Source of the DNA: Phycisphaerae bacterium
Lineage (GTDB): Bacteria; Planctomycetota; Phycisphaerae; UBA1845; Fen-1342
Direction of reading: 5' to 3'
Assembly: GCA_026984555.1 (NCBI GenBank)
Contig: JALSRY010000744.1
Location: 1-7,294 of the forward strand
DNA: 7,294 nt
Positions 1-5,813 of this stretch are shown here, piece by piece; positions within the stretch are counted from its first letter, which is position 1, and the number at the start of each line of letters is the position of its first letter. The position numbers and the translations under genes were made by a program. The notes under the pieces are model-generated. The model saw only the letters and a list, made by a program, of their open reading frames with translations, had not been told where the DNA came from and searched no databases.

Positions 1-2283
1 CGCGTGCCAGCGCGAGGCGAACTCGCAGATCTCGGGGTGGCTGCGCGGGCCGAGCAACCGCGCGTTGTCCGGCAATGTCAGATTCTCGGGAGCCCCGTGA
101 CCGATCAACTCGAACTGGTAATTCGGCCGGCGACGCATGATCCAGATCAGGGATTCCCAGTCGAACCAGCGGTCGGTCAGGTGGCCGAAATAGCCGATCC
201 GTACCTGCCCGTCGAGCTGACGCCGATAGCCGGGTGAGAGGAATTGCGGGTCGTAGGCGTTCGGCGAGACGTATACCGGCCGTTCGCTGCCGTAACCGCG
301 CATCTTCTCTGCGAGCGGGCGCGAGACGCAGCAGGTGAGGTCGCAATTGTTGACGACGTATTTCTCGACGGCACAGCGAAACCACTTTGCCATGCCGACA
401 TGGGCGAATTCCTCCCAGTCGTCGCGACAATCATACAGCGTCGCCCAGCCGTTGGCGTTGGCGAGATTGATCATCCGGCACGCGCTGGGATGCGGGTAGG
501 AGATGATCAGGACGCCGCGCGTACCGCGCAGGTCGGTGGCGGCGAGACGTTCGACCAGGCCGGGCGTGCGGTCGGTGGGGGACTGGAGTACGAGCCCGCC
601 GTCGTAGTCGGGGATCGGCTCCGTCTGTTTCCAGCGGTGAAAATTGAACAATACCGGAATGCCCATTTCTTCCAGCGCGAGTGTGAGCCGGATGGGGCGG
701 TTGGCGCGGATGCGCTGGATCGCCGCCGTCCCCCCGAACATCACCACCACGTGGCCGAAATCCCCGCCGGCGACCATGTCGGCGAAACGGCGATAGTCGC
801 GCATCAAACGCTCGTGACGCCGGGCGACCTCGGCCTGGCTCATCTGGGTCGGAGCGGGCGCGCGATCGTCCGAGGTGCGCGATCGTCGGCCGCGCTCGGC
901 CAGCCACTCGCGCGGACGTCGAACGGGCTTCGTCCAGCGCGCGACCGCTTCGCCGAATCGATATTTCGGCGATTGGAGGAGCCCACGCAGCTCCTGTTCC
1001 GCCCGGCTCTTCGCCGCCGACAACTCGGACAGTTCCTTGCGCAAGCGGTCATTGGTCGTCCGCAGCTTGTTGGCGGCGACGGTCGCCTGTTGCAATTCCT
1101 GTCGTGCCTGGGTGACCTGTTCCTGTTGGTACGTGCACTGCGCCGTCAGATCGTCGACGAGACTTTCGCGGGATCGCAGCTCTTCCTGGAGGTGGGCGAC
1201 ATGCGATTCCAGGGTCTCGCAACGCTGTCGCTGCTGCTCGAGCCGCCGCCGGGCGTCTTCCAACTCGCGTTGCACGCGATCCAGCTCGGTTTCCACCTCG
1301 ACCTGCTTGCCTTGGAGTCGCTGCACGTCCTCAAGCAGCGACTGACGCTTGTCCTGCATTTCGTGGGCCGTCGCTTCCCAACGGCGCACATCCTCACGCA
1401 GGGTCTTGTTTCGTTCGCGCAAGTCGTCCCCGGCCTTGGAGGCCCGATCGAGGTCGGCCAGTAACTGCGCACGCTTGAACTGCATCTCTTCTGCGATTTG
1501 CTTCCACTTGTGCGACTCCTCCCGTTCGCGCAGAAGCAGCCGCTCCATCCGGCTGAGCTGTCCGAGTATGGCGCCGAGTTTTTCGTCCGCGCTCTCGCAC
1601 GGAGCGAACAGGAACGTCGGTGTCCAGTTGAACTCGGCCAAGTTGCAGTAACCGAACTGGCCCAGGAACGCCGCGAGCGCCGTCCGGCTTTCGTCATCCT
1701 GCGCCTCGACGTAAATCGTGGGGCGGTGGCGGCGGATCAGGTTCGCCGCCCCGCGAAGCACCTCGAGCTCCATCCCCTCCACGTCGATCTTCAACACGGA
1801 AACCGTCCCGACGATCTCGAGGCTGTCGAGGGGCACGATGTCCACCTCGCCGGCCGGCCCGGGCTGAACACGCGTCTGCCCGAGGTTCGCTTCCGGTCCG
1901 GCGACCAGCCGGCCGCGCCCGGCGATGGAGCCCGCAGCGCAACGATGCAACGTTACGCGGTCGGTAAGGTCGTTGAGCGTGACATTGCGCTGGAGGATCG
2001 CGAACAGACGCGGGGACGGTTCAAACGCTTCGACGCGAAGCCCGCAGACGGCTGCGAGGAAGACCGTGTGGTTGCCGATGTTGGCTCCCACGTCGATCGC
2101 CACGGTGTCGGGGATCGCCCGCTCGTGGATCTGTTCGAGCATGTCGGCTTCGTAGAACGCTTGCGTTCTGCGTATCGTTTTCTGGATGTGATCTTCCTGA
2201 TCGGGAAGGTAGAGACGGACGGACGTTCCGCCGCTGGTCAGCGTTGTGACGGCGTCCGCGGGTTGCTCCGTATGGCTCGCCAT
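1..2283 (-). CDS. FkbM methyltransferase – coiled coil – GT-B glycosyltransferase fusion (3' end beyond window)
   Basis: This minus-strand frame has no stop from base 2283 to base 1, giving 761 residues without the C-terminus. Residues about 25-215 are an FkbM-family SAM-dependent methyltransferase: FYEADML near 42-48, the SAM-binding DVGANIG at 64-70, the acidic EAFEPS loop, and the family hallmark KIDVEGME at 165-172. Residues 229-438 contain no proline and are rich in E, Q, R, L and K, typical of a long coiled coil. The segment then shows SPKYRFG, like the S-x-(W/Y)R motif often found after coiled coils in polysaccharide enzymes. Residues about 502-761 resemble GT4-like/TuaH-like glycosyltransferases: YDCRDDWEEF near 617-626, VSRPLAEKM at 653-661, a VSPNAYD loop at 672-678, IGYFGHLTDRWFDW at 696-709 and FELIGHG at 724-730. 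The likely role is cytoplasmic, in building and O-methylating a surface glycan; the substrate is unknown. The ATG at 2283 is chosen because it lies about 25 residues before the first FkbM similarity; AGGA 12 bases upstream is a weak ribosome site, and ATGs at 2305 or 2391 are possible but less likely. Fusion and family calls are strong; sugar specificity is not known. Confidence 0.88.
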   Translation of the reverse strand, partial: MASHTEQPADAVTTLTSGGTSVRLYLPDQEDHIQKTIRRTQAFYEADMLEQIHERAIPDTVAIDVGANIGNHTVFLAAVCGLRVEAFEPSPRLFAILQRNVTLNDLTDRVTLHRCAAGSIAGRGRLVAGPEANLGQTRVQPGPAGEVDIVPLDSLEIVGTVSVLKIDVEGMELEVLRGAANLIRRHRPTIYVEAQDDESRTALAAFLGQFGYCNLAEFNWTPTFLFAPCESADEKLGAILGQLSRMERLLLREREESHKWKQIAEEMQFKRAQLLADLDRASKAGDDLRERNKTLREDVRRWEATAHEMQDKRQSLLEDVQRLQGKQVEVETELDRVQRELEDARRRLEQQRQRCETLESHVAHLQEELRSRESLVDDLTAQCTYQQEQVTQARQELQQATVAANKLRTTNDRLRKELSELSAAKSRAEQELRGLLQSPKYRFGEAVARWTKPVRRPREWLAERGRRSRTSDDRAPAPTQMSQAEVARRHERLMRDYRRFADMVAGGDFGHVVVMFGGTAAIQRIRANRPIRLTLALEEMGIPVLFNFHRWKQTEPIPDYDGGLVLQSPTDRTPGLVERLAATDLRGTRGVLIISYPHPSACRMINLANANGWATLYDCRDDWEEFAHVGMAKWFRCAVEKYVVNNCDLTCCVSRPLAEKMRGYGSERPVYVSPNAYDPQFLSPGYRRQLDGQVRIGYFGHLTDRWFDWESLIWIMRRRPNYQFELIGHGAPENLTLPDNARLLGPRSHPEICEFASRWHA

Positions 2284-2418
2284 TTTCGAGTTCGTTCCTC
2301 GTACCATCTGGCAAACGGACCGTGATCCTTTTGGTGGTGCGACCTCCGCCGGCCGTTTGTTGTTCAGGGTGCGGGCCCTCGGTGGGCACATTGCAGAGCT
2401 GTGTTCCACCCTGATCAA

Positions 2419-2447
2419 ACGGTACGTGCCTACCAGCCGCCCGTCAA
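2419..2447 (-). promoter_or_regulatory. Candidate sigma70-type promoter for the methyltransferase/glycosyltransferase gene
   Basis: Read on the minus strand, TTGACG (2447-2442; five of six to the TTGACA consensus) is followed after 17 bases by TACCGT (2424-2419; three of six to TATAAT). The expected start of transcription is near 2412, which leaves a leader of about 130 bases before the ATG at 2283. The -10 match is poor, so this is only a candidate. No other hairpin or regulatory element is clear in the 219-base divergent gap. Confidence 0.3.
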
Positions 2448-2467
2448 GGCAAACCCGCGCGCGTCGG

Positions 2468-2496
2468 TTGCCGCTCGCTGGGCTTTGCACTACCTT
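2468..2496 (+). promoter_or_regulatory. Candidate promoter placing the tmk transcript start at or near its ATG
   Basis: TTGCCG (2468-2473; four of six to TTGACA) and TACCTT (2491-2496; three of six to TATAAT) are separated by exactly 17 bases. The usual distance from the -10 box would put transcription start around 2502-2504, which is the tmk ATG at 2503. No Shine-Dalgarno sequence precedes that ATG, so a leaderless mRNA is a consistent reading. The individual boxes are weak. Confidence 0.3.
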
Positions 2497-2502
2497 CCCG
2501 GC

Positions 2503-3186
2503 ATGGATCTCGGCGGGAAATACATCGTGTTCGACGGGCCGGACGGATCCGGCAAAGGCACCCAGATCGACCGGCTCAAAGCGCTGATCGACGCTGCCGG
2601 CGGACGCTGGACCTACGCCAAAGACCCCGGCGGAACGCCCATCGGCGAACGCATTCGCCATATCTTGCTCGGCTACGACCTGAGTCTCATGGCCCCGCGC
2701 TGCGAGACGCTGCTGTTCATGGCGTCGCGGGCGCAGCTCGTCGCCGAGATCGTGCGTCCCGCGTTGTCGGAGGGGCGTACCGTCGTCGGGGACCGGTTCA
2801 TTTCGGCGACATGTGCGTACCAGGTCGCCGCCGGCTTCCCACGCGAAGATATTATCGCCCTCGGACGACTGGCCGTGGAAGATACCTGGCCCGACCTCAC
2901 ACTCATTCTCGATGTTCCGCCCGAGTTGGGCTTTCAGCGCACCGGGCGGACCGAAAAGCACCAGAAGGGCCGCGGTGACGCCCACGGCGACCAGCTCAAC
3001 ATGTTCGCTGATGCGCACGTGGACGCGATGGAGCGGCGACCGCTCGAATTCCATCGCCGGGTGCGCGAATGCTTCCTCGCCTTGCCCGAGTATTACCCCG
3101 GGCGTGTCGAAATCATCGACGCCACACGCGACGCGAACGCGGTTTTTTCGGACGTCAAGAAGGTGCTGCAACGTGCGTTTTCGTGA
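2503..3186 (+). CDS. tmk: Thymidylate kinase (dTMP kinase)
   Basis: The 227-residue cytoplasmic product is expected to phosphorylate dTMP to dTDP with ATP, the step feeding dTTP synthesis. The P-loop is DGPDGSGKGT at residues 11-20. DPGGTPIGE (41-49) matches the usual (R)EPGGTPLGE segment, with D where E is common. LFMASRAQ (71-78) is the nucleotide-binding helix, GDRF (96-99) is the DR(Y/F/W) motif, and PDLTLILDV (130-138) is the conserved core strand. The LID region (about 146-177) is longer than in enterobacterial enzymes and rich in K, R, H and D. DAME (174-177) stands where DRxE is usual, before LEFHRRVR (181-188). The family is usually about 205-215 residues, so the extra length sits mainly in the LID. 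The start at 2503 is used because MDLGGKYIVFDG directly precedes the first beta strand; the frame is open further upstream to an ATG at 2401, but that stretch shows no family similarity. It overlaps the next gene by 14 bases, as expected for the common tmk-holB pairing. Confidence 0.93.
   Translation: MDLGGKYIVFDGPDGSGKGTQIDRLKALIDAAGGRWTYAKDPGGTPIGERIRHILLGYDLSLMAPRCETLLFMASRAQLVAEIVRPALSEGRTVVGDRFISATCAYQVAAGFPREDIIALGRLAVEDTWPDLTLILDVPPELGFQRTGRTEKHQKGRGDAHGDQLNMFADAHVDAMERRPLEFHRRVRECFLALPEYYPGRVEIIDATRDANAVFSDVKKVLQRAFS
3157..3165 (+). promoter_or_regulatory. Ribosome binding site that fixes the holB GTG start
   Basis: AAGAAGGTG lies inside the 3' end of tmk. It leaves 9 bases between AAGG and the GTG at 3173, good Shine-Dalgarno placement. 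It supports GTG at 3173 as the true start of the delta' gene, ahead of the ATG 360 bases further upstream in the same frame. Confidence 0.6.
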
Positions 3187-4351
3187 CGTTTGCCATCAGG
3201 AACGGGCGATTTCGATCATCCGCCGCGGCCTCGCGAGCGGGCGTACGCACCACGCGTACCTGTTCGACGGACCCGAGGGAGTGGGCAAGGAATTGACGGC
3301 CGTCGCGCTTGCCGCCCGGCTGTTGTGCGAGGCGCCCGACCTGCGGGCCGATGCCGACGCCTGCGGCGAATGTTTGTCGTGTCGGCTGTTGGCGGCGGGA
3401 AACCACCCCGATTTTCACCTGGTCCACCGCGGGCTGCACAAACTGCATCCCGACCGCAACATTCGCAGTAGCAAGGGGTTATTCCTCGTCGTCGATGTCA
3501 TTCGGCATTTCCTGATCGAGCCCGCATCGACCAGCCCGAGCCGGGGCCGACGCCGCGTGTTCCTCGTTCGCGACGCCGAGCGGATGAACGAGGGCGCCCA
3601 GAATGCGCTGCTCAAGACGCTCGAAGAGCCGCCCGGGTCGGCTTGCCTGATCCTCGTGACCGCGTCGGCGCAGCGACTCTTGCCCACGATTCGATCGCGC
3701 TGCCAGCGGGTTCCGTTCGATCTGCTGCCGGCGGCGTTCGTGGAAGAGCAACTGACGAGTCGGACCGGTGTCGCTCCCGACGCCGGCCGGGCGCTGGCGG
3801 CTTTATCGCAAGGGCGACTCGGGCCGGCGATCCGCTGGCATCAAGTCGATCTGCTCGCAACCATGCAGCGGGTCTCCGCTGAACTCGCCGCCCGTCGTGA
3901 CAAGACCCCCGAGGCATTCGGCAAGAGCATGCTCGAAATCGCGACGGAACTGGCCCTGCGAACTGCGGAGACCGTCGGGCAGACGGAAACGACAGGCGAA
4001 GCCGAACTACCCGCGGAGAAAACGACGGCGGGACAGAAACGCGTGAAAACCTCGGCTCGCACGATCGACACGGATGAGCTCCGCACGGCACTCAAGCTCG
4101 TGTTCATGCTTATCGCCGCCATTGGCCGCGATGCTCTCGTGCGGGCTGCGACCGGGGCCGGCACCGGGGGCATCCTTCCCGCGAATGTCGCCGCTACCGA
4201 GACCTTCCTCCAACACGATCCCGACTGGATCGCTCAGCGGATCGAGGCCATCGCCGACGCCGAGCAAATGCTCGATCGCAACGTCGCCCCGCAGCTCGTG
4301 TGCGAACGGCTCGCGGTCGCGCTGCATCGCGACCTGCCGGCGTTGCGGTAA
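3173..4351 (+). CDS. holB: DNA polymerase III delta' subunit (clamp loader ATPase-like protein)
   Basis: The 392-residue product starts at GTG with MRFRDVCHQERAISIIRRGL, matching the usual opening of delta'/gamma proteins (roughly 'F-x-D-I-x-G-Q-E-x-A'). The Walker A loop is GPEGVGK (33-39), followed by E40 where ATP-hydrolysing relatives carry T or S. A zinc-module pattern C52-x11-C64-x2-C67-x2-C70 follows. The Walker B region is VFLVRDAERM (129-138), then the highly conserved NALLKTLEEPP (144-154), the sensor strand LILVTAS (159-165) and the SRC motif (175-177) carrying the arginine finger. A C-terminal helical collar domain runs from about 215 to 392, interrupted by a charged, low-complexity loop (about 265-300). 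In the clamp loader, delta' works with delta and gamma/tau to open the beta clamp and load it on primed DNA. A DnaX (gamma/tau) reading is less likely because of E40 and the tmk neighbour. The open frame extends back to 2813, but that part only shadows tmk. Confidence 0.9.
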   Translation: MRFRDVCHQERAISIIRRGLASGRTHHAYLFDGPEGVGKELTAVALAARLLCEAPDLRADADACGECLSCRLLAAGNHPDFHLVHRGLHKLHPDRNIRSSKGLFLVVDVIRHFLIEPASTSPSRGRRRVFLVRDAERMNEGAQNALLKTLEEPPGSACLILVTASAQRLLPTIRSRCQRVPFDLLPAAFVEEQLTSRTGVAPDAGRALAALSQGRLGPAIRWHQVDLLATMQRVSAELAARRDKTPEAFGKSMLEIATELALRTAETVGQTETTGEAELPAEKTTAGQKRVKTSARTIDTDELRTALKLVFMLIAAIGRDALVRAATGAGTGGILPANVAATETFLQHDPDWIAQRIEAIADAEQMLDRNVAPQLVCERLAVALHRDLPALR

Positions 4352-4559
4352 CGTCCGTGGGTCGATCAGGACCAGGCCCGTCCGTCGTCGCCAACCAACG
4401 TTCACGACCGGGTGCCGCTGCTTCGCGTCGCATTCGGCCGCCCCGGCGAGGCGATTCTGAACGCGATTTCAGAGACTGTTCACTGGCACGGGTCGCCCGA
4501 CGCGGTAGCCTGCTGAGCCGGGAAACAATTGGTGCCACTGGAAACAAGGAGGCCAAGCG
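4352..4559 (+). other. Intergenic gap between holB and the PepSY gene
   Basis: No gene is supported here. There is no clear hairpin plus T-run terminator after holB. A short 11-base hairpin sequence CGGGTCGCCCG lies at 4489-4499, and the hexamer TGGCAC (4484-4489) is repeated inverted as GTGCCA (4532-4537). No convincing -35/-10 pair was found; TGGCAC-16-TAGCCT (4484-4511) is the nearest and is poor. The gap ends in a strong ribosome site. Confidence 0.5.
4546..4552 (+). promoter_or_regulatory. Strong Shine-Dalgarno site for the PepSY/ConA protein
   Basis: AAGGAGG is a full Shine-Dalgarno match and lies 7 bases before the ATG at 4560. It fixes that start and suggests high translation, in contrast to tmk, which has no such site. 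Confidence 0.8.
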
Positions 4560-5813
4560 ATGAAACATCTGATGCTGATGATTGCGGGGGCGGCGTTTCT
4601 GTCGTTGCCGGCGCTGGCGGACGAGGGCGAGGAGTTCGAGCTCCTCGAACAGCAAGTACGCAAACAAGCCGCGGCGGCGGCCCGGCTCACCGCGCAACAA
4701 GCCATTGCGATCGGTGCAAAGGAAGCCGGCGACGCCAGACTCGTCGAGGTCGAGCTCTTTCTCAAGGGGGCGACGCCCGTTTTCGGGCTCGAGTACCTCG
4801 GCAAGAAAGGTGAGCTCGAAATCGTGCTCGATGCTCGCAGCGGCAAGGTGCTCGAAAAGGAACGCGGTGACGACGAAGAAGACGAGGAGAAGGACGAGGA
4901 CGCCGAGCACGCGCAGGCGTGCAAGCTGCTCAGCGCCGCCCACATGACGCTTCCCCAAGCCGTCGCCAAGGCGCTGGCCGAGGTGCCCGGGAGCAAGGTC
5001 GTCGGGGCGGAGGCCGAGATCGAGCACGGCAAGCTGGAATACGAAGTCGAGCTGTTGGTCGGCAACGTGTTCAAGGAAGTCGAGCTGGACGCTACCGGCA
5101 AGGTCAAGGAAGTCGAGACCCAGAAGGCCGCCGGACACGCTTGGACGTTCGATGCCGACGTTCCGGGCAAGCCGCCGGCCGGCTGGAAGTTCGGCTTCAC
5201 CCGCCCCAGGGACGGCAAGGCCACGTGGAGCGTCGTCAAGGATGAGAAGGCGTTTTCCGGGCCGAACGTACTCAAGCTCCGGGCCGACAGCGCCGGTCAC
5301 GTCTTCAACGTCGCGATGGCCCTGGGTACCTCGTACAAGGACGTCAACGTCCGTACCCGGTTGCGTCCCGAAACCGGACGTGAAGACCAGGGTGGCGGCG
5401 TGATCTGGCGCTGCAAAGACGCCAACAACTACTACATCTGCCGCCTCAATCCGCTCGAGAGCAATTTCCGCGTGTACAAGGTGGTCGACGGCAGGCGTCG
5501 CAAGCTCGACTCCGCGCGAATCGAGGCCCAACCCGGCAAGTGGTACGTCGTGCGGGCCAGAATGGTCGGCAACCACATCACCTGTTACGTGAACGGCAAG
5601 AAACTGCTCGATACCCACGACGATACGTTCAAGGACGCTGGCATGGTGGGCTTGTGGACCAAGGCGGACGCCTCCAGCTCGTTCGACAACGTCGCCGCTC
5701 AGCCGGCCCACGCCCAAAAGGAACACCACGACGAGGAGATGGAATCGGGCCACGGCAAGAAGCACGACGAGCACGGCGACAAGGATGACGACGAAGACGA
5801 TGACGACGACTGA
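4560..5813 (+). CDS. Secreted protein with two PepSY domains, a ConA-like (DUF1080-type) domain and a His/Asp-rich tail
   Basis: The 417-residue product has a signal peptide (residues 1-20, hydrophobic core then PALA before DEGEE), so it should be exported. Two PepSY-like repeats follow: about 43-101 (LTAQQAIAIG ... VLDARSGKVLEKE) and about 129-190 (MTLPQAVAKAL ... VELDATGKVKEVE). They are joined by an acidic linker (103-117). Residues about 193-380 match the ConA-like fold of DUF1080/3-keto-disaccharide hydrolase-like domains: WTFDADVPGKPPAGW, GPNVLKLRAD, DQGGGVIWRCKDANNYYICR, FRVYKVVDG, GKWYVVRARMVGN, KDAGMVGLWTKAD and a closing SSFDNVAA. The tail from 382 carries six His and ends in nine Asp/Glu residues. 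PepSY domains are known as small extracytoplasmic domains, some with protease-inhibitory roles. ConA-like domains often bind or act on carbohydrate, but no catalytic pair can be assigned here. The tail could bind divalent metal; that is an inference. The gene overlaps the start of the solute-binding protein gene, so the two are probably co-translated. Exact function is unknown. Confidence 0.85.
   Translation: MKHLMLMIAGAAFLSLPALADEGEEFELLEQQVRKQAAAAARLTAQQAIAIGAKEAGDARLVEVELFLKGATPVFGLEYLGKKGELEIVLDARSGKVLEKERGDDEEDEEKDEDAEHAQACKLLSAAHMTLPQAVAKALAEVPGSKVVGAEAEIEHGKLEYEVELLVGNVFKEVELDATGKVKEVETQKAAGHAWTFDADVPGKPPAGWKFGFTRPRDGKATWSVVKDEKAFSGPNVLKLRADSAGHVFNVAMALGTSYKDVNVRTRLRPETGREDQGGGVIWRCKDANNYYICRLNPLESNFRVYKVVDGRRRKLDSARIEAQPGKWYVVRARMVGNHITCYVNGKKLLDTHDDTFKDAGMVGLWTKADASSSFDNVAAQPAHAQKEHHDEEMESGHGKKHDEHGDKDDDEDDDDD
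5725..5810 (+). repeat. Low-complexity GAC/GAT/GAG/CAC tract coding the acidic His-rich tail
   Basis: The DNA is dominated by GAC, GAT, GAG and CAC triplets and codes for the His/Asp/Glu/Lys-rich C-terminus of the PepSY/ConA protein. Read in the +1 frame, its ATG triplets at 5785 and 5800 (from G-ATG-AC) provide candidate start codons for the next gene. The tract is prone to triplet-repeat length changes. Confidence 0.6.

Noticed and set aside
244..1464. 406-residue plus-strand open frame
   Set aside because: Antisense to the coiled-coil and glycosyltransferase part of the minus-strand gene, whose motifs are clear. The plus-strand product has no recognisable domain.
1498..2325. 275-residue plus-strand open frame
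   Set aside because: Exact antisense of the FkbM methyltransferase domain, which carries DVGANIG and KIDVEGME on the minus strand.
2021..2389. 122-residue minus-strand frame with a plausible-looking start (VRLPDGTRNELENGE)
   Set aside because: It runs out of frame through the methyltransferase N-terminus and becomes Arg/Pro-rich without domain similarity.
2401..2502. N-terminal extension of tmk from the ATG at 2401
   Set aside because: The 34 extra residues have no family similarity and would run through the candidate promoter. MDLGGKYIVFDG at 2503 fits the family start.
2813..3172. N-terminal extension of holB from an upstream ATG
   Set aside because: These 120 residues shadow tmk in another frame. 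The GTG at 3173 has a ribosome site and starts at the conserved delta' N-terminus.
4484..4500. Sigma54-like TGGCAC element
   Set aside because: The required TGC(A/T) half at the correct spacing is absent.
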